Shown piece by piece: positions 7,277-15,189 of a DNA stretch of 15,778 bases. Source of the stretch: Firmicutes bacterium UBA6132 (GTDB taxonomy: Bacteria > Bacillota_A > Clostridia > Tissierellales > Sedimentibacteraceae). Under the pieces are notes generated by a model that saw only the letters and a program-made list of their open reading frames with translations, was not told the DNA's origin and ran no database searches. Location of the stretch: assembly GCA_002435835.1 (NCBI GenBank), contig DIVM01000090.1, positions 1 through 15,778 of the forward strand. The letters run 5' to 3'. Made by a program: the position numbers and the translations under genes. Position 1 is the first letter of the stretch. Each line of letters opens with the position of its first letter.

Positions 7277-8722
7277 ATGATAGAAAATGATGTTCGCATT
7301 AACCACCAGAATCGATTAAATGACAATTTAAATAATAAACAAAAATCTAAAATAGAACAAATTGCTCCTTTTGATGTTGTTGACCCAACGAGAGTTACTA
7401 AAACTACAAAGGATAATCAAAGCAACCAAACAGGTCAAAATAATTTAAATTTTAACTTTGATTCTGTTTATGAAAAATTTATACAAGCATTAAAAAATTC
7501 GCCTGTTCTTTCTGAAAACGGAAAAAAAATACTTTTAAACAAACAATTTATTAACAACAATATAAAAAGCGATCCTGTTTTAAAAAATTTATTTGAAAAT
7601 TTTATTAGAAATATAACAATGGACCAGAAAGAAATTTTTAATTTTCTCAAATTCCAACAAAGCACTTATACAAACTATAACGGTAATTTTTTTAATGAAT
7701 TAAGAAACATTCTAAATAAAAACTCAAACAACGATGATTTTAAACTTGTTTTAAGAAATTTTTTAAAAAGCTATGATTGCTTTGTTTCTGTAGATAAAAC
7801 ATATAATTCAATAAATTCTGCTCTAAATAATATTAATACTAATTTACCTCAAGTTTTAAAAGAACCTTTTAATGAATTGATAGACAAAATGATTTCAGAT
7901 AATTTAACAAATAGCCTTGATTTGAATTTACATTTATTAAAAAATGAAATTCTTCCTTTTGTAGGACGCTATATTTCTAAAATGAATGACTTTGGACCTG
8001 TAAGAGATTATGTATCCGTTTTAATGCACAACATAGTTCGTTTAGAAACAGGTTCTAAAGAAAGCTTTTCAAATGATTTGGATAATTTAATTGAGTTTTT
8101 GAAATATAATTTAAATATGTCTGAAGAGAAACTTAAAAATATTAAATTATCTTTAATCAATAGTTATGAATTTACAACAAACACAAAAAATGATTCAATT
8201 GACTCTTTTTTTAAATTAATAGAAACAGGAATTAAAGACTCAAGCAACGTACTTAATAAAGGAACTATGGAAGAGATGGAAAATAGTTTGCTTTTTAATC
8301 AGAATGTTCAAATTCCACTAACACATATGTTTTTGCCTTTAAACTTTAATGGGATGTTTATGTTTTCTGAATTATGGATTAGCAAGCATTATGAATCTTC
8401 AGATGATAAGAATGATAAGAATGATAAGAAAATTAAATTAACTGAATGCTACAAAATTTTTATAACATTCGAAATTCAGCATTTAGGTTATTTTGAAACA
8501 ATTTTAAATTATAAAAACTCTAACATAGCTCTTGATATATTTGTTCCTAATTTTTTTAAGAGCTCAATTGACAAAATAAAAAAAGATATAACAACAATTT
8601 TAAATAATAATAATTTATCAACAACTAATATAAATATTTATGAATCAATTAACAAGAGAAAATTTAATGAAGTATTTAGCAATTTATCAGAAAGGAAAAG
8701 TGGTGTAGATGTCGTCATATAA
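7277..8722 (+). CDS. FliK-like protein (hook-length control C-domain, YlqG-type)
   Basis: A soluble protein of about 481 residues, Asn/Lys-rich, with no signal peptide or membrane segment. The first 65 residues look disordered and the middle is helical. The last 130 or so resemble the C-terminal domain of FliK-type hook-length proteins: a LPLNFNGMFMFSELWI strand pair, then ITFEIQHLGYFETIL (the family's LdpLG..ev pattern), and an end like that of YlqG relatives (SERKSGVDVVI). FliK stops hook growth by contacting FlhB. This gene overlaps by 14 bases the next one, which is an FlhB C-domain, as ylqG precedes ylqH in Bacillus. Two ATGs compete (7274 and 7277); GGAG at 7267-7270 is better spaced for the second. 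Three 9-base repeats sit in a charged linker near residue 380. The FliK relation is an inference from pattern. Confidence 0.6.
   Translation: MIENDVRINHQNRLNDNLNNKQKSKIEQIAPFDVVDPTRVTKTTKDNQSNQTGQNNLNFNFDSVYEKFIQALKNSPVLSENGKKILLNKQFINNNIKSDPVLKNLFENFIRNITMDQKEIFNFLKFQQSTYTNYNGNFFNELRNILNKNSNNDDFKLVLRNFLKSYDCFVSVDKTYNSINSALNNINTNLPQVLKEPFNELIDKMISDNLTNSLDLNLHLLKNEILPFVGRYISKMNDFGPVRDYVSVLMHNIVRLETGSKESFSNDLDNLIEFLKYNLNMSEEKLKNIKLSLINSYEFTTNTKNDSIDSFFKLIETGIKDSSNVLNKGTMEEMENSLLFNQNVQIPLTHMFLPLNFNGMFMFSELWISKHYESSDDKNDKNDKKIKLTECYKIFITFEIQHLGYFETILNYKNSNIALDIFVPNFFKSSIDKIKKDITTILNNNNLSTTNINIYESINKRKFNEVFSNLSERKSGVDVVI
8405..8431 (+). repeat. Three tandem 9-base repeats inside the FliK-like gene
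   Basis: GATAAGAAT occurs at 8405-8413 and 8414-8422, followed by GATAAGAAA at 8423-8431. It is in frame and encodes DKN-DKN-DKK in a charged linker between two beta segments. The unit is a multiple of three, so copy changes by slippage would lengthen the linker without a frameshift. Confidence 0.85.
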
Positions 8723-8993
8723 CAATCAAAATAAAAAACATGCTGTTGCCCTTAAATATGATGTTGAAAAAAACAAAGCTCCTATTGTAATAGCAGGGGG
8801 GTCAGGATATGTGGCACAAAAGGTTGTTGAAATTGCTGAAGACTCAGGAGTACCAGTTTACAAAGATGATTCACTTTCTATTTTGCTATCTCAGCTTGAT
8901 GTAGGTAGCGAAATTCCAGAAGAACTTTTTAAAGCTATTGTTGATATATATGTTTATTTTCTTGATTTTAAACCAAACAGCAATAATGATTAA
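8709..8993 (+). CDS. FlhB C-terminal domain homologue (YlqH/FlhX type)
   Basis: A 94-residue stand-alone version of the cytoplasmic C-domain of the flagellar export gate protein FlhB. The HAVALKYD segment near residue 11 matches the sequence just after the FlhB autocleavage site, followed by APIVIAGGSG, VVEIAEDSGVPVYKDDSL and EIPEELFKAIVDIYVYFLDF, all in the normal order. It lacks the four FlhB membrane helices. Where FlhB has NPTH, this has NKKH, so no self-cleavage is expected; it begins close to where the cleaved FlhB fragment would begin. Related proteins (YlqH, FlhX) can in some bacteria partly replace that fragment. ATG at 8709 overlaps the FliK-like gene by 14 bases, and AAAGG lies upstream. 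It probably modulates export or substrate switching. The family call is strong; the role is inferred. Confidence 0.9.
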   Translation: MSSYNNQNKKHAVALKYDVEKNKAPIVIAGGSGYVAQKVVEIAEDSGVPVYKDDSLSILLSQLDVGSEIPEELFKAIVDIYVYFLDFKPNSNND

Positions 8994-9013
8994 ATAAGTT
9001 AAAGGGGAATGAC

Positions 9014-9646
9014 ATGGGGAATATGGAACTAACAGTAAAAATATTAGATATAAATAAAGTTAATATTGGAAAAGGAAAGCTTTTAAGTATAACTCCAAGT
9101 ACTATTATAATCAAAGGTAAAAATTTACCAGAATTAAGCTCAGGCACTAATATATATGTACATATTTATGATGAACGAAAAGGAATTTCTCCTTATTATT
9201 GTTTTGCAAGTGTAGCTGTAAAAAACCAAATAACTGCTCAAATTATAAGAATAGAACCTATAATTGAAAGAAGAACTGCCTTAAAAGTTCGTACAGACTT
9301 AAGTTTTTATTTAAGTAAAATTTACAGAAACGAAGAAGATATTACTGACGAAACACCAACAATTAAAATAAATGTTTTAAATTTAAGTATTGGTGGAATG
9401 TTGATTTCTTCAAATTTCAACTTTAAACTAAATGATGAAATTACATTTAATTTTAATTATTACAAAAACAAACCACTTCATTTAAGAGCAAAAATAATAA
9501 GAAAAGATGAATTAGAAGACGAATATGACGAAGGTGCTTTTTCTTTAAATTATGGTTGTTTGTTTTTAAATACAACAAGCAATGATGAATCAGTTATATT
9601 TCAATATTTATTTGATAGACAAATACAATTACACAAAAACAGATGA
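9014..9646 (+). CDS. PilZ-domain protein (YcgR-like, probable c-di-GMP receptor)
   Basis: A 210-residue protein with the two-part layout of YcgR-type flagellar brakes. It has a beta-rich N-terminal domain (about 1-80) and a C-terminal PilZ domain (about 84-205). PilZ domains bind cyclic di-GMP through RxxxR and (D/N)xSxxG motifs. The second is perfect: NLSIGG at 123-128. The first reads R86 R87 T A L K91, so the last Arg is Lys. That may weaken binding or be tolerated. No membrane segment is visible. The ATG at 9014 has AAAGGGG at good spacing; a second ATG three codons later is possible. It lies 20 bases after the FlhB-like gene and probably shares its sigma-28 promoter. By family precedent it would slow or redirect flagellar motion when c-di-GMP rises. 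Confidence 0.85.
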   Translation: MGNMELTVKILDINKVNIGKGKLLSITPSTIIIKGKNLPELSSGTNIYVHIYDERKGISPYYCFASVAVKNQITAQIIRIEPIIERRTALKVRTDLSFYLSKIYRNEEDITDETPTIKINVLNLSIGGMLISSNFNFKLNDEITFNFNYYKNKPLHLRAKIIRKDELEDEYDEGAFSLNYGCLFLNTTSNDESVIFQYLFDRQIQLHKNR

Positions 9647-9695
9647 TTATTTAAACTTTACAACAATTATTTCATAAACTTAATGGAGGTTACAT

Positions 9696-9968
9696 ATGGT
9701 TCTTAATTATATGGAAGTATGTGTCAAAGATTATTTAGACAAAACTCTAAATTCTGATCAAAATTATGCTAATATATGCACTTGTCCACAATGCTTGGAT
9801 GATATTATGGCAAAATCATTAAACAGTTTAAAACCTTATTACATAACATCGAAAAAAGGTGAAGTTTTCGCAGAATATAGTTCACTTGAAAAACAGCACA
9901 ATGCTGAAGTTATTACAGCAGTAATTTATGCATTAGAATTTGTTTCAAACCATAAAAATCATAATTAA
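9696..9968 (+). CDS. ComFB-family protein
   Basis: A 90-residue protein with the ComFB signature: an N-terminal NYMEVCVKDYL helix, a CTCPQCLDDIMAKSLN segment, then LKPYYITSKKGEVFAE and a final helix. Cysteines C9, C28, C30 and C33 could hold a metal ion. ComFB was first noted in the competence operon of Bacillus. Relatives in cyanobacteria are reported to bind cyclic dinucleotides, and the family is often found beside motility or chemotaxis genes. Here it follows a PilZ gene by 49 bases on the same strand, with its own GGAGG site, so a linked role in second-messenger control of motility is plausible. Nothing in the sequence links it to DNA uptake. The family call is secure; the function is uncertain. 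Confidence 0.87.
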   Translation: MVLNYMEVCVKDYLDKTLNSDQNYANICTCPQCLDDIMAKSLNSLKPYYITSKKGEVFAEYSSLEKQHNAEVITAVIYALEFVSNHKNHN

Positions 9969-9991
9969 TTATATTATTTAGCTAATACACG

Positions 9992-10015
9992 ACCACCGTC
10001 TAAGTCGGTGGTTTT
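9992..10015 (+). terminator. Hairpin with short T-run after the comFB-like gene
   Basis: ACCACCG (9992-9998) pairs with CGGTGGT (10006-10012), and two more pairs form inside past a single T-T mismatch. TTTT follows at 10012-10015. It is the most GC-rich spot in this region. It could end or weaken the cassette transcript before the SLH gene. The sequence also resembles hairpins at the ends of some IS200/IS605 elements, but no transposase is present. Confidence 0.6.
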
Positions 10016-10044
10016 ACTTATTAAGAAACAAAGGAGAAATACTT

Positions 10045-11844
10045 GTGAAAAAATCACTTATTCTTATTATTTCATTTTTAATTATATTAAGTATGAACGC
10101 CCTCACATATGGAGCAGAAAACAATGGATTAAGGGCCGAATTTTCAGTAAAAAATGTTTCAGGAACAAATTTTAAAGAAATTACAATAAATCCATACAGG
10201 TATGTAAACGGCGAAAGGGTTGTTGAAGAAACTGAAAACCCATATTACATATATCTACCTTCTGGATATTTTAATAATTCAAAAACTGCTTCATATGTTG
10301 TTGATAAAAATGGCAAATATCCTTTTACAGTTTATTATCAAAATACTAAAAAAACATTTTTTTATACTGTGAATGATATAGATAATACTGATGATGAAAT
10401 CGAAAATTCTAATAAAGTTGAAAGAAATAATGTTTTGCTTAATTATGAATTAAAATATGATTATGAAAAAAAGCAATTGCTCTTTCATATTACAACTGAC
10501 AAGGTTAGAAATATAATAACACCTGATAAAAAAGCAACTATTTCTAATGAAATTAATTATTATCTTAAAGCTTTAGAAAATAATAAGCCCTTTGATTTTT
10601 CAATTATGATTGATAATGAAAAATATGAATATAAAATTATTAAACAAGGTGAATATTACTTATTAGTCAGCCTTTCAACTTTTGATTATGACAGCTACAG
10701 CACGGTTATAAAATATATTGGATATAATTTTATTAATAATGATGAATGCACTGTGTTTCCAAGTTATGATATTTATGATGACAATGGAAACTATGAAGCT
10801 TTAGTGAAATCTTCTTCATCACAGAGCTTATTTAATTATAATGTAAATAATATGGATTATAGACGTCCTGATGTTTCAATAAATCTCCTTGATGATAATA
10901 CATTTGAATTAGAAATTAAAGATGATTTTGAACTTGATTATTTAATAACTTTTGATGGAAAATATGTGCCTATTAGCGGTAATAAAAAAGAATTTAAATA
11001 TAACCACAGCACTATAATAGATTATGACGGTGATTATATTTTTACAGTAGTTGATAAAAAAGGAAATAAAACTGTTGAATCAATTGAAATAGATTCAAGG
11101 AGAAACCCTCGTAAACATAATATAAATTTTGATGTACATGATTATAAATATACACATAATTTATTTGAAAACAAGGGTAGGATTTATGAAGAACCAAAAG
11201 AAACTTCAAATTATTATGAAAATATACTTGTAGGATACATGAATGGAAACAGCTCTTCTAACTTTAATCCTTCTGCGCCAATTACAAGAGCTGAAATGAT
11301 TACCATATTTTGTAGAATAAATGATTTGCCCTATGACACAAGTCAATTTTTAAAAACAAAATTCATAGATATAAATAATCACTGGGCTCGCCATTATATT
11401 TCAATGGGAAGCAGTAAAAAATACGTATCAGGGTATAAGGATAAGACCTTTCGCCCTGACAATTATGTTACAAAAGCAGAATTTTGTGAGATGCTTTCAA
11501 AAATCAGCAATTTTAAATCTAAAATTAATTCATTGCCTGCCACGAGCAACTATGAATTTAAAGATATAAATACCCATTGGGCAAAAGATGAAATAATTAA
11601 AATTTCAAACAGATCTTTAGTTATAGGTTCTAATAATTATTTTTATCCTGATAAACCTATCAACAGGGCTGAAGTTGCCCATGCGATCAATAAGCTTTAT
11701 GGTTTTAATCCTTCAAACAATGAATTAAAATATATGTATTCATTGTATAATAAATACTATAATTTTTCAGACATAAATAATAATCAATATTACAATGATA
11801 TAATTATTTCAGTAGTTGGAATGTATAAAGAAAATATAAATTAA
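10045..11844 (+). CDS. Secreted cell-surface protein with S-layer homology repeats
   Basis: A 599-residue exported protein. A classic signal peptide (KK, then a hydrophobic run, cleavage probably after YGA at residue 24) is followed by a long Asn/Asp/Tyr-rich region of unknown role. An Ig-like beta domain is likely near 270-350 (YDGDYIFTVVDKKGNK). SLH repeats sit at the C-terminus, with start points near residues 390, 440 and 505 and a short incomplete one near 574. The SLH motif ITRAE, VTKAE and INRAE is visible, with FxDINxHWA at two repeats. SLH domains bind pyruvylated wall polymers, so the protein is anchored to the cell surface. The start is GTG at 10045 after AAAGGAG. It may be co-transcribed with the cassette or have its own promoter past the hairpin. 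No enzyme motif is visible. Confidence 0.88.
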   Translation: MKKSLILIISFLIILSMNALTYGAENNGLRAEFSVKNVSGTNFKEITINPYRYVNGERVVEETENPYYIYLPSGYFNNSKTASYVVDKNGKYPFTVYYQNTKKTFFYTVNDIDNTDDEIENSNKVERNNVLLNYELKYDYEKKQLLFHITTDKVRNIITPDKKATISNEINYYLKALENNKPFDFSIMIDNEKYEYKIIKQGEYYLLVSLSTFDYDSYSTVIKYIGYNFINNDECTVFPSYDIYDDNGNYEALVKSSSSQSLFNYNVNNMDYRRPDVSINLLDDNTFELEIKDDFELDYLITFDGKYVPISGNKKEFKYNHSTIIDYDGDYIFTVVDKKGNKTVESIEIDSRRNPRKHNINFDVHDYKYTHNLFENKGRIYEEPKETSNYYENILVGYMNGNSSSNFNPSAPITRAEMITIFCRINDLPYDTSQFLKTKFIDINNHWARHYISMGSSKKYVSGYKDKTFRPDNYVTKAEFCEMLSKISNFKSKINSLPATSNYEFKDINTHWAKDEIIKISNRSLVIGSNNYFYPDKPINRAEVAHAINKLYGFNPSNNELKYMYSLYNKYYNFSDINNNQYYNDIIISVVGMYKENIN

Positions 11845-11849
11845 ATTTT

Positions 11850-11888
11850 AAAAGCTTCATATGCTGTTTTACACCATATGAAGCTTTT
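11850..11888. terminator. Bidirectional intrinsic terminator between SLH gene and cheD
   Basis: A perfect 14-base stem, with AAAAGCTTCATATG at 11850-11863 and its complement at 11875-11888, enclosing an 11-base loop. T-runs follow in both directions. It lies 5 bases after the SLH stop and about 20 bases past the cheD stop, so it can end both convergent transcripts. Confidence 0.85.
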
Positions 11889-11906
11889 TATTTAGAACAT
11901 AATTCA

Positions 11907-12389
11907 TCATATTATTTTCACATCTTTAGCAAATGATTTTATTTTCAAATCTCCACTTGAACTGTTAAATGTTATTGTTCTGCCGTAATTTGCACCAACG
12001 TCCTGTGATGTTATTTTAATATTTAATTTACTTAAAACTTCTTTTGTTGCTAACACGTTTCTTTCACCAATATTTCCAATGGTGGATGTACTTTTTATTT
12101 CAAACATCTTTGCACCGCCTGCTATTTTAGCAATCATATGCGGCCTTAAACATCCCAATGCTTCCATTTGTTTTACCATTTCAGGTATACCTGTATCTGC
12201 ATATTTAAATGCATTAACATTGTCCCGTATGCTGCTGCTTGGAAGCATTACATGTACCATCCCTGCAACTTTTTTTACTTTGTCTATTATACAAATTCCA
12301 ACACAAGAACCAAGTGCATATGAAATAAGTTCCTGTGGAGCACGGGCAATTTTCATATCTGAAATTCCAACTACTAATTCATCGCTCAT
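11907..12389 (-). CDS. cheD: Chemoreceptor glutamine deamidase CheD
   Basis: A 160-residue CheD, which deamidates receptor glutamines to glutamates and so prepares sites for CheR. Catalytic Cys29 in LGSCVG and His46 in MVHVMLP are both present, and Ser23 sits where the Thermotoga enzyme has its active-site Thr. The conserved GGAKMF and the GERN segment (NIGERNVLATKEVL) are also clear. The start ATG overlaps the cheC stop in an ATGA junction, so the two proteins are made together. That fits the known CheC-CheD complex, in which CheD raises CheC phosphatase activity. It is the last gene of the right-hand operon, before the strong hairpin. No insertions or losses are seen. Confidence 0.97.
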   Translation of the reverse strand: MSDELVVGISDMKIARAPQELISYALGSCVGICIIDKVKKVAGMVHVMLPSSSIRDNVNAFKYADTGIPEMVKQMEALGCLRPHMIAKIAGGAKMFEIKSTSTIGNIGERNVLATKEVLSKLNIKITSQDVGANYGRTITFNSSSGDLKIKSFAKDVKII

Positions 12390-13000
12390 ATTTCCATACC
12401 AAACCTATTTAATAATATTTTAAGGGATGTTACACTTGGTAAAAGAAGCATATTGCTATAAATAGTTTCTTCTCCACAAAAATATTTTTCTTTTATAAAC
12501 ATTACTTTATCAGATACTTCTGAAAATTCTGATGCAACTGCATCAATAATGGCTCCAGTCATATCAATACATACGGAAGGAACAGTAATATCAATGGCCA
12601 TTTCTGTCAAAGATGCAATTGAATTTACATATGATGAAACCATAATATTTCCTATTTCAGATAAAGCTGACATTTCCATTTCAGATATTTCTTCAAAGCT
12701 ATTTAATTCAGTTCCCATCAATGAATTTAATATCAAGTGAACGAACTCTTTTTTTAATAAAAATAATATTACACCATCTATATCACCATAAAAACTTACT
12801 AAAACTCCAACAACTATGTTTTCATGTCCACCCATAGTATCTATGGCATCATCAAGATTTAGTATATCTACTTCTGGAACATTCATTTCAATTGTTTTTG
12901 AAAGCATTTGGGATAGAGATGTTGCTGCATTTCCAGCTCCTATATTCCCAATTTCTTTTAATACATCTATATGTGTTTCATTTAATTCATTATAAAGCAC
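12386..13000 (-). CDS. cheC: CheY-P phosphatase CheC
   Basis: A 204-residue CheC, which dephosphorylates CheY-P to end the motor signal. Two pseudo-symmetric active sites are intact: E16 and N19 in LKEIGNIGAGNA, and E115 and N118 in LSEIGNIMVSS. Having both distinguishes it from one-site family members and fits true CheC. No FliY/FliN C-ring domain is attached. The start codon is GTG at 13000, placed 5 bases after an excellent GGAGG, so it is well supported. It follows fapA by 9 bases and overlaps cheD by 4 bases. Its target CheY is not encoded in this window. Confidence 0.96.
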   Translation of the reverse strand: MLYNELNETHIDVLKEIGNIGAGNAATSLSQMLSKTIEMNVPEVDILNLDDAIDTMGGHENIVVGVLVSFYGDIDGVILFLLKKEFVHLILNSLMGTELNSFEEISEMEMSALSEIGNIMVSSYVNSIASLTEMAIDITVPSVCIDMTGAIIDAVASEFSEVSDKVMFIKEKYFCGEETIYSNMLLLPSVTSLKILLNRFGMEI

Positions 13001-13009
13001 GCTGTCCTC

Positions 13010-14449
13010 CTATTCTAAATCCGATGGATTTAATGTTACTATGTTTATATCATTACCGTTAATAAAAATTTTGCTATAGCTTAAATCTGTTCTTACTATA
13101 TAATTTGCCCAACCTATGGTTATTTTTGTATTGGTATACATTATACCCCTACAAATTATTTTATGTTTTGTTAAATCATCAACAACTATATTTTCATTTA
13201 ACTGCTCTTTTAATAAATTAATTTCGTTATTTAATTTAATTTTTTTTAATAATAACTGCCTTTGAACTGCGTTTTTATTTTGATTTTCTAAAGCAGAATT
13301 AGCAACTGATTCTACGTTTTGTTCTAATTTGCTAAGTTCTTTTAATTTTACATTCAATTCTTTATTTAATTTAATATTTAAACTTCTTATCTTTAAATAT
13401 TTAGCTTCTTGTTCTTTATAAATACTTAAATCAATAATTAAATTAGTTTCAATATATGTTTTTGATCCAATTGCTTTTGCATATATCATATCATTAGCTT
13501 TGCTTGTACCACCTAAAATAGCAGAATTTTTACCTCTAAGTATTATGGATTCTTTTGCTGTTACATGACTATTAATAAGCGCTTCAGCATAAATGCATTT
13601 ATCAGATATAATTGTTGCATTTTCTATGTATTTGCTAATAATATTACCTTTTGCATATATTTTGCCCTTACCAGCACCATTCATGCCGTTAGTAATAATA
13701 ACATCATCTCCTGCTTCAATAAATGCCCCTTGAACCATTCCTCTAATTTTTATATCATTAGTCGCTTTAACAGAAAAACCTGATTTTACATCACCATTAA
13801 TAACTACACTTCCATTAAAATCAATATTTCCTGTTACATTATCAACATCTTCGACTCTGTATACATTTTCAATATGAATTTTATTATTATCCTTATTAAA
13901 TTTTACTCGACCATCTGCACTTGCTTTTAGCTTCATTCCATCTTCTGAAATATATGTATTTATACCATTATTAAAATATATATCTTTTCCTTTTTTATAT
14001 AAAATAGCATTTCCAAATACATCTATACCATCTTTACCTTCCCCCGCAGGTATTATATGGCAAATGACATCATCCTTAGAAATATTGATCACATTATTCA
14101 AATTGTGAAAATCTATTGTTCCATCATCTTTTTCTATAAAATTATTTTCTTCAAATAAATTTAAATCATATATAAGTTTTGCATCCAAACCATTTATTGG
14201 TGCAATACCCTGAGAAATGATGAAATCTTTGCTGAATTCTCTTTTTTTCAAATAATTCAATATATCATCTTTATTTTTTATATTGTAAATAATGCTCTGT
14301 TCTTTTAAATAATCCATTATTTCTTCAAAGGTTATTTCAGATTCTTTATCATATAAACTTATTCTTAAAAATGCATTAAGCTTATCTGCTGATATATGGT
14401 GACTGATTTCATATTTTAATATTTCATCTGTAACGAAAATTTCTTCCAT
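13010..14449 (-). CDS. FapA family protein (DUF342)
   Basis: A 479-residue FapA (formerly DUF342) protein. The N-terminal part (about 1-120) is helical. The centre (about 125-325) is the family's beta-helix of short repeating strands: GEGKDGIDVFG, then VTGNIDFNGSVVINGDVKSGFSVKATNDIKIRGMVQGA, DVIITNGMNGAGKGKI and AIGSKTYIETNLIID. A coiled coil of about 75 residues (335-410) follows, then a short C-terminal strand region. Members are soluble and of unclear biochemical role; in Vibrio one is linked to flagellar assembly and polar localisation. ATG at 14449 has AGGGG at a slightly long 11-base spacing, and no better start is visible. It lies between flgG and cheC, so it belongs to the flagellar transcript. 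Confidence 0.9.
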   Translation of the reverse strand: MEEIFVTDEILKYEISHHISADKLNAFLRISLYDKESEITFEEIMDYLKEQSIIYNIKNKDDILNYLKKREFSKDFIISQGIAPINGLDAKLIYDLNLFEENNFIEKDDGTIDFHNLNNVINISKDDVICHIIPAGEGKDGIDVFGNAILYKKGKDIYFNNGINTYISEDGMKLKASADGRVKFNKDNNKIHIENVYRVEDVDNVTGNIDFNGSVVINGDVKSGFSVKATNDIKIRGMVQGAFIEAGDDVIITNGMNGAGKGKIYAKGNIISKYIENATIISDKCIYAEALINSHVTAKESIILRGKNSAILGGTSKANDMIYAKAIGSKTYIETNLIIDLSIYKEQEAKYLKIRSLNIKLNKELNVKLKELSKLEQNVESVANSALENQNKNAVQRQLLLKKIKLNNEINLLKEQLNENIVVDDLTKHKIICRGIMYTNTKITIGWANYIVRTDLSYSKIFINGNDINIVTLNPSDLE

Positions 14450-14480
14450 AATATCAATATCCCCTCATCTATACAAAAAT

Positions 14481-15176
14481 TTAATTTTTCAAAGAGTTAA
14501 TAGTTTGTTCTATTTCATCTGCGGTTTGTATTATTTTAGAGTTTAATTGAAAAGATCTCTGTGATTTCAACAAATTTATCATTTCTTCTGTAATATCAAC
14601 AGATGATTGCTCTAAATATCCTCTTAAAATATTCGGGCTTTGTACTGAATTATAATTAGCATCTTCATTTGATACTTGGAATAGATTATTACCTGAAGAA
14701 ATTAAATTTTCATTGTTTTCAAATTGAAACAAACCTACATTTATTACTTCAGCATTTTTATCTTCTATAATAATTGGGTTTTCATCGCTGTCAAGTACGT
14801 AGCCCCCTTGGTATAAAAGAAAATTTTCTCCATCCACATTTGATATATCAAAATTTCCATCCCTTGTAAATTGAGTACTTTCCCCAAATTGAACTTGAAA
14901 AAATCCATCTCCTGTTATGGCAAAATCAGTATCTCTGCCTGTATCAACTATTGGTCCTTGAGCAAAAACAACATCAACTTTATTTAATTTACTACCAGAT
15001 CCTATGACTGCCTCATTGGTTGAATTTTTAATATTTGAATATAATAGCTCAGAAAATTCTGCTTTTGATTTTTTAAAACCTTCTGTTTGAATATTTGCCA
15101 TATTATTAGATATTACATTTAAATTTTCCTGATTACTTTTTGCACCATTTATTGCAGTATAATATGATTGTATCAT
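14481..15176 (-). CDS. flgG: Flagellar distal rod protein FlgG-type
   Basis: A 231-residue rod/hook family protein, exported by the flagellar apparatus and built into the basal body. The N-terminal rod motif LNVISNNMANIQTEGFKK is clear, then GDGFFQV with TRDGNFDI, as in the FlgG/FlgF/FlgE family. The C-terminus, LEQSSVDITEEMINLLKSQRSF to IQTADEIEQTINSLKN, resembles the FlgG pattern, so I call FlgG rather than FlgF. It is shorter than the roughly 260 residues of enteric FlgG. In Bacillus the equivalent pair is named flhO/flhP, and this could be the FlhP counterpart. The start follows AAAGGAG and sits 13 bases after the upstream rod gene. Confidence 0.88.
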   Translation of the reverse strand: MIQSYYTAINGAKSNQENLNVISNNMANIQTEGFKKSKAEFSELLYSNIKNSTNEAVIGSGSKLNKVDVVFAQGPIVDTGRDTDFAITGDGFFQVQFGESTQFTRDGNFDISNVDGENFLLYQGGYVLDSDENPIIIEDKNAEVINVGLFQFENNENLISSGNNLFQVSNEDANYNSVQSPNILRGYLEQSSVDITEEMINLLKSQRSFQLNSKIIQTADEIEQTINSLKN

Positions 15177-15189
15177 TATGTTTACTCCT

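Noticed and set aside
12079..12423. Plus-strand 114-codon frame opposite cheD
   Set aside because: It lies antisense to a gene with intact catalytic residues and has no recognisable motif.
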